This document shows positions 51,457 through 59,640 of a stretch of DNA of 64,000 bases, one piece after another; the stretch's first letter is position 1; the number at the start of each line of letters is the position of its first letter. Location: assembly GCF_030656115.1 (NCBI RefSeq), contig NZ_JAUSOO010000190.1, forward strand, positions 1 through 64,000, written 5' to 3'. Below the pieces are notes generated by a model. That model was given only the letters and a program-made list of their open reading frames with translations, ran no database searches and was not told where the DNA came from. A program made the translations under genes and the position numbers. Source of the stretch: Hydrogenophaga sp. GTDB lineage: Bacteria; Pseudomonadota; Gammaproteobacteria; Burkholderiales; Burkholderiaceae_C.

Positions 51457-53829
51457 TCAACAGGCCGGGGCCGTGCGCTCCAGCAGTTCGCGAATCGCAT
51501 GACCCAGTGCGTCCACACTGTCCTGCTTACCCATCACTTCGATCACGCCCACCGCAGCGGCAGCGGCCTTCAGCGTGTCGCTGACATGCCCCGACACCAG
51601 AGCCACGCGCAAGCCAGGGCGCTCCTGCGCCAGCGCACGGGCCACATCCAGACCCGACATGCCTGGCATGTTCTGGTCGGTCACGACCAAGTCCACCGCG
51701 GCCTGTGGGTGAGCCTGCAGCCAGTCCATGGCCTCTTCGCCCGATCCAAACGCGCTGACGCGGTACCCCCGCTTGCGCAACAGGCGCCCGACCAGAAACA
51801 CCATGGCCTCGTAATCGTCGATGTAGACGATGTGTTTGCCCGGGGCCTCACAGGTCTGGTGCGGCGCGGTCACCGGTGCAGCCACCACCTCCGGCACGTG
51901 CCCGGCGCTGGCCAGCGGCAAATACACGTCAAAGCGCGCGCCCTCGCCAGGGCGGCTTTGCAGGTCGATCGCGCCGCGGTGTGTTTTGACAATACCGTGC
52001 ACCACCGCCAAGCCCAGGCCGGTGCCTGCGCCCGGCGCCTTGGTGGTGAAAAAAGGCTCAAAAATACGGTGCTGAATCTCTGGGTCCATGCCCGGTCCGT
52101 TGTCGGCCACACTCAAACAGGCGTAGGTGCCACTGGGCAGTTCACCCAATTGCAAAGCCTGCGCGGCATCCAGACGCACCTCACGCAGCGCCACGGTGAT
52201 GTGGCCAGAGCGCCCATCCATGGCCTGCCAGGCGTTGGTGCACAAGTTCATCAGCACCTGCTGTATTTGCGTGGCATCGGCCACCACCGGCAGGGTGGCC
52301 GCAGGCAAACGGGTCACCAGCTGAATGCCCGCTGGCAGCAGCGAGCGCATGAGGCCCAGCGCCTCTTCCACCAAGGGCGTGAGCGGCTGGCGCTGCATTT
52401 CCTGCTTCTGGCGGCGGCTGAAGGTCAGTATCTGCTGCACCAACTGGCGGGCCCGAATGGCCGCACGGCCGATCTCGGTGAGGCTTTCCTGGGCCGGGTG
52501 GTGTTCGCCCACGTCTTCACGGGCCAGCGCCAGGTTGCCCAAAATAGCGGCCAGCAGGTTGTTGAAATCGTGCGCCACACCGCCCGCCAAGGTACCAATG
52601 GCCTCCATTTTTTGAGACTCGCGCAGCTGGGTTTCCAGCGCACGCTGCTGGGCTTCGGCCTGTTTCAGCTCGGTGATGTCGGTGTGGGTCCCCACCATGC
52701 GCAGCGGTTGCCCGGCGCTGTCGCGGGCAATCACCATGCCGCGCGAGAGCACCCATTTCCAGGATCCGTCTTTGCATTGCACCCGGTGTTCGTTGCGGTA
52801 GACCGGCGTGTGACCGTCAAAGTGAGCCTGCCGGTCGGTCAGCATCTGCGCCACGTCGTCGGGATGTGTCCTGCTGTCAAGTGCTTCGGCCAGGTTGGCC
52901 AACTCGCCTTCGTCAAAGCCAAACATGGCCAGGATGCGGCCTGAGAAAAACTCCTCCCCGGTCGCGAGGTTCCAGTCCCAGACGCCATCGCCCGTGCTGT
53001 CCATCGCCAGCCTCCAGAGCGCCTCGCTTTCGTGCAGGGCGGCTTCGGCCTGTTTGCGCCCGGTGATGTCGAGCAGCACCCCCACCCGCAGGAAACCCGA
53101 CGCATCGCTCGACACGGTGCAGGAGCGGCGGTAGACCCACCGGATCTGGCCGTCGGGCATGACGACGCGGAATTCCCCGCCCAGATCGACCGGCCCCTGC
53201 CTGATCTGCTGCATGTCCTGCTCCAGCACGGCCTGGTCGTCCGGATGGCGGTAGCGCGCGATGAGCATGGGGTCGCGCATCAGATCTTCGGGATCGAAGT
53301 CATAGATGTCGCGCACGCCGGAGCTCACGAAGCGGTACTCCCGGCGTCCGTCGGGCGCCACATGAACGACAAACACCATGCCCGGCACCTGCGCGGTGAT
53401 CTGGCGCAGCTGTTCTTCGCTGCGGCGCAGGGCCTCCTGGTTCCGGATGCGCTCGGTGACATCTTCGACCGTGCCTTCGTAATAGAGCACCTCCCCTTGA
53501 GCGTTCCGCACAACGTGCGCGTTTTCGCTGATCCAGATGCGCTCGCGGGTCTTGTGGCGCCAGATCTCGGACACAAAGCCCCGCACGAAACCTTCGCGCT
53601 CCAGCTGCTGCTTGAATGCGCCGCGCCGCAGGGGGTCCACGTACCACTCGCGGGCAATGTCCTTGACCGCGGCCAGGTGTTCGGCCTCGGTGGCATAGCC
53701 GTTGAGTTCCACCAGCGCCTGGTTGGAACGGATCATCTGGCCATCGGGCGAACTCCGGTAGGCCCCGATGGGCAGGAAGTTGAACAGGGTGGCAAATTCC
53801 CCGAGCGGCACGGCGGCGGGCAGCGACAT
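51457..53829 (-). CDS. PAS-containing hybrid histidine kinase with C-terminal receiver
   Basis: A 790-aa cytoplasmic sensor. Three PAS domains (about 10-128, 140-260, 268-390, the second and third followed by PAC segments) lead to a HisKA domain with GGVAHDFNN (H420), an ATPase domain (N532 region, GTGLGLAVV) and a receiver (about 665-785; acidic pair D671/D672, phospho-acceptor D718 in VVTDQNMPG). No membrane segment or signal peptide is seen. I start at the ATG at 53829; a longer frame runs antisense into the next gene. No separate response regulator is adjacent, so output is unknown. Confidence 0.9.
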   Translation of the reverse strand: MSLPAAVPLGEFATLFNFLPIGAYRSSPDGQMIRSNQALVELNGYATEAEHLAAVKDIAREWYVDPLRRGAFKQQLEREGFVRGFVSEIWRHKTRERIWISENAHVVRNAQGEVLYYEGTVEDVTERIRNQEALRRSEEQLRQITAQVPGMVFVVHVAPDGRREYRFVSSGVRDIYDFDPEDLMRDPMLIARYRHPDDQAVLEQDMQQIRQGPVDLGGEFRVVMPDGQIRWVYRRSCTVSSDASGFLRVGVLLDITGRKQAEAALHESEALWRLAMDSTGDGVWDWNLATGEEFFSGRILAMFGFDEGELANLAEALDSRTHPDDVAQMLTDRQAHFDGHTPVYRNEHRVQCKDGSWKWVLSRGMVIARDSAGQPLRMVGTHTDITELKQAEAQQRALETQLRESQKMEAIGTLAGGVAHDFNNLLAAILGNLALAREDVGEHHPAQESLTEIGRAAIRARQLVQQILTFSRRQKQEMQRQPLTPLVEEALGLMRSLLPAGIQLVTRLPAATLPVVADATQIQQVLMNLCTNAWQAMDGRSGHITVALREVRLDAAQALQLGELPSGTYACLSVADNGPGMDPEIQHRIFEPFFTTKAPGAGTGLGLAVVHGIVKTHRGAIDLQSRPGEGARFDVYLPLASAGHVPEVVAAPVTAPHQTCEAPGKHIVYIDDYEAMVFLVGRLLRKRGYRVSAFGSGEEAMDWLQAHPQAAVDLVVTDQNMPGMSGLDVARALAQERPGLRVALVSGHVSDTLKAAAAAVGVIEVMGKQDSVDALGHAIRELLERTAPAC

Positions 53830-53956
53830 GCGGCAATTGTGTCCCAAAGCACCCGATGGCCCGCGCACACCGGCTCGTATTCCGTGCGGTTTTGCAGACC
53901 GGAGGCAACCCGGTACAGTGCACCCTGCTGACCGCCCATACTGAAAAGGACCCCAC

Positions 53957-54613
53957 TTGCACGTTACCCGCATCCTGGCCGTGCGCCACGGTGAAACCGC
54001 CTGGAACCACGACACCCGCATCCAGGGCCACACCGACATTGACCTCAACGACACGGGCCGCTGGCAGGCGGCTCGGCTGGCGACAGCCCTGGCCGACGAA
54101 CGCCTGACAGCGGTGTACGCCAGCGACCTGCAACGGGCCTTCAACACCGGGGCCGCCATAGCCCGGGTGCAAGGCCTGAGCGTGCAGGCACACAGCGGCC
54201 TGCGCGAACGCCACTTTGGCGCGCTCGAAGGCAAAACCTGGGCAGAAATTGAAACCCAACACCCCGAAGAAGCCAAGCTGTGGCGCTCCCGCGTGCCCGA
54301 GTGGTCACCGCCAGAGGGTGAATCGCTCCAGGTGCTGCAACAGCGCATCTTGCACACCCTGCAGGCACTGGCCAGCCGCCACATCGGCGAACAGATCGCC
54401 CTGGTGGCCCACGGTGGCGTGCTCGACATCCTCTACCGCGCCGCCACCGGGCTGGAACTGCAAGCCCCACGCAGCTGGCTGCTGAAAAACGCAGCCATCA
54501 ACCGCCTGCTGTGGACCCCCGAGAGCCTCACCCTGGTGGGCTGGGGCGATGTGGCGCACCTGGAAGCACCCCATGATCACGCAGGGGCGCTGCTGGACGA
54601 AAAAACGACTTGA
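53957..54613 (+). CDS. Histidine phosphatase (phosphoglycerate mutase-like) with TTG start
   Basis: A 218-aa histidine phosphatase: RHGETAWN (His 10 region) is the phospho-acceptor motif, LRERHFGALEGKTWAEI the family core, and VAHGGVLDILYR carries the second histidine. It probably hydrolyses a small phosphate ester; GpmB-like naming is common but mutase activity is unlikely. The start is TTG at 53957, fixed by AAGGA 6 nt upstream and by the conserved N-terminus. Confidence 0.87.
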   Translation: MHVTRILAVRHGETAWNHDTRIQGHTDIDLNDTGRWQAARLATALADERLTAVYASDLQRAFNTGAAIARVQGLSVQAHSGLRERHFGALEGKTWAEIETQHPEEAKLWRSRVPEWSPPEGESLQVLQQRILHTLQALASRHIGEQIALVAHGGVLDILYRAATGLELQAPRSWLLKNAAINRLLWTPESLTLVGWGDVAHLEAPHDHAGALLDEKTT

Positions 54614-54677
54614 GCAGGAGCCTGTCGGACTTGGGACACCGAAGACGAAAGAAAGGTGATCAGCACGGTTTTGTGGT

Positions 54678-55739
54678 TCAGGGAAGGTTTTCGAACAGCC
54701 GCGCGCCCCCCGGGCCCGGTGGCAGCAGCCCCAGGTGCCGGTAAGCCGCCTGGGTCGCGATCCGTCCGCGCGGCGTGCGCTGCAGGTAGCCTTGCTGAAT
54801 CAGGTAAGGCTCGATCACGTCTTCAATCGTGTCGCGCTCTTCCCCGATACTGGCCGCGATGTTGTCCAGCCCCACCGGCCCGCCGTCAAAGCGGTGGATC
54901 ACGGCTTCGAGCAGTTTGCGGTCCATCAGGTCGAAACCTTGCGGGTCCACGTCGAGCATGGCCAGCGCGCGGTTGGCCATGTCCAGCGTGATGGTGCCGT
55001 TGCCTTTCACGTCGGCGTAGTCGCGCACCCGGCGCAACAACCGGTTGGCAATGCGCGGTGTGCCGCGCGAGCGCCGCGCCACCTCCATGCCACCGGCCTC
55101 GTCCATGGGCGCGTTCAACAGCCCCGCACTGCGCTTGACGATGAGCGCCAGCTCTTCGGCGGTGTAAAACTCCAGCCGGGCCACAATGCCAAAGCGGTCG
55201 CGCAGCGGGTTGGTGAGCATGCCGGCGCGCGTGGTGGCGCCCACCAGGGTGAAGGGTTGCAAATCGAGCTTGATGCTGCGCGCCGCTGGGCCTTCGCCAA
55301 TCATGATGTCGATCTGGTAGTCCTCCAGCGCGGGGTACAGGATCTCTTCCACCACCGGGCTCAGGCGGTGAATTTCGTCAATAAAGAGCACATCGTTGGG
55401 CTCCAGGTTGGTCAGCAGCGCCGCCAGGTCCTTGGGTTTTTCCAGCACCGGCCCGCTGGTCTGGCGCAGGTTCACACCCAGTTCCTGCGCAATGATGTGG
55501 GAGAGCGTGGTCTTGCCCAGCCCGGGCGGGCCAAACAGCAGCACATGGTCCAGCGCCTCGCGGCGCATCTTGGCCGCGCCCATAAAAATCTCCAGCTGCT
55601 CGCGCACCTTGTGTTGGCCGATGTATTCGTCGAGCAGCTTGGGGCGCAGCGCGCGCTCAATGGCCTCTTCTTTGGGTGAGGCGGGTGCTGCCGACACCAT
55701 GCGGGGTGCGGGGGCGAAGTCGTCGGTTTGTATGCTCAT
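54678..55739 (-). CDS. ruvB: Holliday junction helicase motor RuvB
   Basis: A 353-aa RuvB: Walker A GPPGLGKTT, Walker B VLFIDEIHR, and ATTRAGML as the sensor region, followed by the winged-helix C-terminus. It drives branch migration of Holliday junctions with RuvA. I start at the ATG at 55739, which overlaps the stop of a small lipoprotein gene by 1 nt. That gene separates it from ruvA, which is unusual. Confidence 0.96.
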   Translation of the reverse strand: MSIQTDDFAPAPRMVSAAPASPKEEAIERALRPKLLDEYIGQHKVREQLEIFMGAAKMRREALDHVLLFGPPGLGKTTLSHIIAQELGVNLRQTSGPVLEKPKDLAALLTNLEPNDVLFIDEIHRLSPVVEEILYPALEDYQIDIMIGEGPAARSIKLDLQPFTLVGATTRAGMLTNPLRDRFGIVARLEFYTAEELALIVKRSAGLLNAPMDEAGGMEVARRSRGTPRIANRLLRRVRDYADVKGNGTITLDMANRALAMLDVDPQGFDLMDRKLLEAVIHRFDGGPVGLDNIAASIGEERDTIEDVIEPYLIQQGYLQRTPRGRIATQAAYRHLGLLPPGPGGARLFENLP

Positions 55740-55972
55740 CAGATATCCAGCAACCAGCCGCGGTGGGCCATGCACACGCTCAACTGCGAACGCCGACTCT
55801 CGACAGCATCGGCACACCCCGCGTAATCACGCGCCAGCACCTGCGGGCCACGATCGCCCCAGGCATCGCGCCAAGCCAAGTCCTGCACACGGGGGGGCAA
55901 CGAGGCGCAAGCGCCAAGTCCCAGCAGCAGCCATGGGAAACACAACGTCCATATCTTTCTCGACCGCGTCAT
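55739..55972 (-). CDS. Small predicted lipoprotein between ruvA and ruvB
   Basis: A 77-aa protein with a signal peptide and lipobox (LLLGLGACAS, C22). The mature part carries two more Cys (YAGCADAVESRRSQLSVC) about 15 apart that could form a disulfide. It overlaps ruvB by 1 nt and follows ruvA by 19 nt, so it is translated within the ruv operon. No family recognised; function unknown. Confidence 0.65.
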   Translation of the reverse strand: MTRSRKIWTLCFPWLLLGLGACASLPPRVQDLAWRDAWGDRGPQVLARDYAGCADAVESRRSQLSVCMAHRGWLLDI

Positions 55973-55991
55973 GGCGCCTCCTTTAAACGGC

Positions 55992-56579
55992 TCATCGGCT
56001 CAGACTCTTGAGCGCCAGCCGGATGCCTTCGCTCACACCCACCCCATCGGGCAGCAGCTTGAGCGCGGCAGCCGCTTCTTTGTCGTTGTAGCCCAGCGCC
56101 AGCAGGGCCTGCTGAATATCGGCTTGTGCATCGGTGCGGGGCGAACCAGAGCCCGCGCCCCCGAAGTCGCCCAAATCGGGGCCGAATTTGCCTTTGAGTT
56201 CCAGCAGCAAACGCTCGGCCGTCTTCTTGCCAATGCCGGGCACCTTGACCAGACGGGCCACTTCTTGGCGGGTAATGGCCTGTGCCAGGTCGGCCACGCT
56301 CATGCCGCTGAGCACCGACAGCGCCATGCGAGGCCCCACACCGGTGATTTTGATCAGTTGCCTGAAAGCTTGGCGCTCCTGCGCTGTACCAAAGCCGTAC
56401 AAAATTTGTGCGTCTTCGCGCACCACGAAATGGGTCAGCAGGGTGACCGCTTGGCCGGTTTCGGGCAGGTTGTAGAAGGTGCTCATGGGCACATCCACCT
56501 CGTAGCCCACGCCGTGGCAGTCCACCAGCACCTGGGGCGGGTTTTTCTCGGCCAGCAGGCCTTGCAGTCGTCCAATCAT
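55992..56579 (-). CDS. ruvA: Holliday junction-binding protein RuvA
   Basis: A 195-aa RuvA. MIGRLQGLL starts the OB-fold, the helix-hairpin-helix motifs are ITGVGPRMAL and VPGIGKKTAERL, and the C-terminal domain that contacts RuvB follows an acidic/Gly linker. It binds four-way junctions and guides RuvB. The ATG at 56579 matches the family start exactly. Confidence 0.96.
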   Translation of the reverse strand: MIGRLQGLLAEKNPPQVLVDCHGVGYEVDVPMSTFYNLPETGQAVTLLTHFVVREDAQILYGFGTAQERQAFRQLIKITGVGPRMALSVLSGMSVADLAQAITRQEVARLVKVPGIGKKTAERLLLELKGKFGPDLGDFGGAGSGSPRTDAQADIQQALLALGYNDKEAAAALKLLPDGVGVSEGIRLALKSLSR

Positions 56580-56643
56580 TTCAGGCCTTGTCCATGGGGG
56601 GATGAGCAGTTTGCCATGCAAACAGCCCCCTTCCCGCCAGCGC

Positions 56644-57303
56644 TCATGGATGCACCAGCCCCCGGCGGGCCGCTTCCAGCGTGGCCTCGGCGCGGGACGA
56701 CACATTGAGTTTGCGGTAGACCTGCTTGATGTAGTGGTCCACGGTGTGGCGCGACAGACCGAATTGTTGGGCAATTTCCAGCAAGGTGTAGCCCTTGGCC
56801 ACGCGCTGCAACACCTCGGTCTCGCGCTCCGTCAGGTGAACCGCATCGTCCCCCGGGCGCGGCAAGGTCGTGCGCAGTTGGGCTCCATTGGCAAAGTGGG
56901 CCAGCACCCGCCGGGCAATGGGTGGTGAGAGTTGTGGCTCGCCATCAAGCAGGCGCAGCAACTGGGCCACCAGCACCTCGGTCGGCTGGTCTTTCAGCAA
57001 ATAACCGAAGGCCCCGGCTTGCAGAGCCGGAAACAGGTGGGCATCGTCGTCGTAAATGGTGACCACCACCGGCAAGGCACGGGGCTGGTGGTGGTGCAGT
57101 GCACCCACCACATCCACACCCGAGCCATCGGGCAAATCCAGATCGATCAGTGCCAGATCGAATGCGTGCTCGGCCACACAACGCAAAGCCGTGTCGCGGC
57201 GGCTGGCCAAACTGACTTGGACTTGGGGAAAGGCCGCCTTGAGCACGGACCCCAGCCATTCCCGGACGTGAGGCAAATCTTCAACAATGAGGGCGTGCTG
57301 CAT
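56644..57303 (-). CDS. NarL/LuxR-type response regulator
   Basis: A 219-aa regulator: receiver domain (E8/D9 pair, D54 in ALIDLDLPDG) and a LuxR helix-turn-helix near 155-215 (LTERETEVLQRVAKGYTLLEIAQQFGLSRHTVDHYIK). I start at the ATG at 57303. A HisKA_3-type kinase gene lies upstream on the same strand, past one lipoprotein gene, and is its likely partner. Target genes unknown. Confidence 0.9.
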   Translation of the reverse strand: MQHALIVEDLPHVREWLGSVLKAAFPQVQVSLASRRDTALRCVAEHAFDLALIDLDLPDGSGVDVVGALHHHQPRALPVVVTIYDDDAHLFPALQAGAFGYLLKDQPTEVLVAQLLRLLDGEPQLSPPIARRVLAHFANGAQLRTTLPRPGDDAVHLTERETEVLQRVAKGYTLLEIAQQFGLSRHTVDHYIKQVYRKLNVSSRAEATLEAARRGLVHP

Positions 57304-57415
57304 GGACAGCGATGGTAGCGGAACGCGCCGCTCCACCGATTGCCCGAGTGCACCGTGCAAGCAGCCACCATCCTTGCCGTCCAGTTAAAACAAGTCCGTT
57401 GGCTGCGGGGTTGAA

Positions 57416-59299
57416 TCAGGACCCGTTGGTTTCAAAGTCCAAGCGGCACTGACGGTAATAAAGCGTGTTGGTCGTACCACCCACACCGTGAATGTTTTTC
57501 GCGATCACCTTCAATTGACCCGTGCCCAGTGGCGCGACATCCAGGCTGATCGTTTCCAATGGCACACCCGGTTTGGACATGCTGGCTGACTGAATGAGGC
57601 TGCTGTAATAAGAGCTCAGGTTGTTATACCCACCGCTGACCGTCAAGGCAAAGGTGTTGTCCTTGACGCCGTCCTTGAAACGAAAAGTATTTGCTGCCGT
57701 ATCAATGGTGACGGTGCAAGCTGCCCCATCAATGTCAGTGCCAACGTATGTACCTGCCAAACAAGCGATGTCGCTCATCTCCGCGTTGTAGGCGTTGGCT
57801 TTCACCTTGCACGCGCTCAATTGCGCGGCCGTGACGGTCGTTCCAGCACGGGGACGCCAGTCTGGCAAGCTGAAAGTGCCACTGATGCGCGCAGTGGCTG
57901 GGTTGCCACTCAGAACCGTGGCTTTGAGTTCGGTGTCGGCAAAGGTCACGGTGCCTGCCGAGGCATCGACTGTGATGCCATTGCAAGCAGGAAGCTCGCA
58001 AACAGCGTAGTAGTTGGTGCTGCCCACTGGCGCAGTCGGCTCTGGAACAACAATGACCGATGCCGACAACACCTGCCCGGTGGCCGCCACGTAGCGCACG
58101 CTCACACTGTCGAAAGACGAAGCACCGTTCAGCGGATCCGTGGCTTGGCGCATGGCGAGCTTCCGACCAGATCCGAAACTGGTGGTTTCGATATCGAAGT
58201 CTGGCAACCGGTTGGGTTTGAGGGTGCGATCCGCAGAGAATGCCGTGCTTTTTATCGTGACCGTACCCCAATCTTTTACAACGGGCTCGGTGCTTGAACT
58301 GGCGCTGCGGATCACCGTGGTGCCATCGGCCAACACGCCGTTGAACTTGCCTGCGGCCTTCAAATCCACATGGCCATGGGCACCGAAATGCACCACCAAT
58401 TGAGAAGCACCGGTTTCCATGCAAACAGACGACACGGTTTGCGCCTGGGCATTGACCGTGAGGGCTCCAGCCGCGCTCAGGGCCAGCGATACAGATCCGG
58501 TTTTCTGGAATTCAAAGTTGTCGTTGAACATACCGGCTTCGCCGGTGTATTCGGTGCCAAACGAGGCGATTTCCTGCGCCGTGGCATTGCGCACGCCACC
58601 CGAAAACAGGCTGGTGTTGCAGGTGGGCAATGTGCCGCCACCACCACCGTTACCCGGGTCTTTGGGAAGGATCGTCGAAAGGTCGGTGCCCGCGCCGGCA
58701 CCCGTGCGCAAATCGGTGAAGGTTTTTCCCGCTTTGTCCAGGGCGCTGCCCAGGGCATCGAGCACCTTGTCGTCGGCATCGCCCACCACCAGCACGTCAG
58801 CGATGGGGTCGCCAGCGTAATCAACACCGGTGACGGCCTTGAGCTGGTTTTTCACATAGGTTTTGGCCGCTGCCAGCCCATTCAGAAGGCCGTCAGACGT
58901 TGTCTTGTTGAAACCCGCAAAAACATCGGCAGGGCTGCCCTTGAGGGCGTGGGCCAGCACCAGGTCGGTGGCGGGCGTGATGTTGACGCGCCCCGCCTCG
59001 GTGGCAAAGCTGTAGAGCCGGGATGCGCCGTTCACCACCTCCAGCATGCAGGGGGCCGTGTGGGTGGCCGACAGCGTGAGGGTGAACACGCCGTTGGCAT
59101 CGGTGTTCCCGGTCAAGGGATCACCCGCCACGCAGCGGGCGGTGACGGGAGCGTTGGAAATGGCGGCCCCGGTGGCGGCCAGTCCCGTCAGGGTAGGGGA
59201 AGGCGTGGCGCTGTTGTTGGCGGCGTCATCACCACCGCCACAGGCGGTCAAGGCCATCAAAATACTGGCGCACAAGGCGGTGCTTTGGATACGGATCAT
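57416..59299 (-). CDS. Unrecognised 627-aa lipoprotein
   Basis: A lipoprotein (LTAC, C20, then GGGDD). Residues 35-100 look like a carboxypeptidase-regulatory-type beta domain (GAAISNAPVTARC...TDANGVFTLTL), similar in layout to the N-terminus of the 1045-aa lipoprotein of the glucan locus. A Gly/Ser-type linker lies near 225-233. The rest is beta-rich and contains six or more scattered Cys, possibly in disulfides. It lies between a sensor kinase gene and its probable regulator. No catalytic motif seen; function unknown. Confidence 0.7.
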   Translation of the reverse strand: MIRIQSTALCASILMALTACGGGDDAANNSATPSPTLTGLAATGAAISNAPVTARCVAGDPLTGNTDANGVFTLTLSATHTAPCMLEVVNGASRLYSFATEAGRVNITPATDLVLAHALKGSPADVFAGFNKTTSDGLLNGLAAAKTYVKNQLKAVTGVDYAGDPIADVLVVGDADDKVLDALGSALDKAGKTFTDLRTGAGAGTDLSTILPKDPGNGGGGGTLPTCNTSLFSGGVRNATAQEIASFGTEYTGEAGMFNDNFEFQKTGSVSLALSAAGALTVNAQAQTVSSVCMETGASQLVVHFGAHGHVDLKAAGKFNGVLADGTTVIRSASSSTEPVVKDWGTVTIKSTAFSADRTLKPNRLPDFDIETTSFGSGRKLAMRQATDPLNGASSFDSVSVRYVAATGQVLSASVIVVPEPTAPVGSTNYYAVCELPACNGITVDASAGTVTFADTELKATVLSGNPATARISGTFSLPDWRPRAGTTVTAAQLSACKVKANAYNAEMSDIACLAGTYVGTDIDGAACTVTIDTAANTFRFKDGVKDNTFALTVSGGYNNLSSYYSSLIQSASMSKPGVPLETISLDVAPLGTGQLKVIAKNIHGVGGTTNTLYYRQCRLDFETNGS

Positions 59300-59420
59300 G
59301 TGGGGTACTCTCAGCAAAATGGGGAACGGAAGGCTTGGACAGACAGCACCTTAGCCAGACCCGAACCGACTGCACACCCCGTGAACACGTGGGTAGAGAC
59401 CCGGGCGCCCAACAACTCAG

Positions 59421-59640
59421 CGGCTGAGCGTTTTTCGAACGTGTCCGAGCAACGCCTCAAAACGTGCCCGATCAAGGTGCAAAGCACAGCCATAGCCATA
59501 GCCATAGCCATAGCCATAGCCATAGCCATAGCCATAGCCATAGCCATAGCCATAGCCAGGCTATGGCGCGCATTTGCAACGCAGAGCGGGTGCGTTTTGG
59601 GGTGGTGAGCGGGCATGAACGAAAGACTCTCCGCCTCTCA
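59421..59640 (-). repeat. Interspersed repeat, copy B (expanded hexamer form)
   Basis: Inverted relative to copy A at 43803. Identical blocks: 59461-59477 (17 nt), 59573-59597 (25 nt) and 59608-59626 (19 nt). It fills most of the 338-bp gap 59300-59637 and abuts the stop codon of the kinase gene. The remaining 59300-59420 shows no gene. Confidence 0.8.
59489..59558. repeat. Hexanucleotide tandem array (GCCATA)
   Basis: Eleven perfect GCCATA units plus a partial GCCA, inside repeat copy B, then an inverted CTATGG at 59561-59566. The other repeat copy has a single unit at the same place, so the array expands or contracts. Confidence 0.95.

Noticed and set aside
59489..59558. CRISPR array
   Set aside because: The units are 6 nt, adjacent and without spacers; it is a microsatellite.
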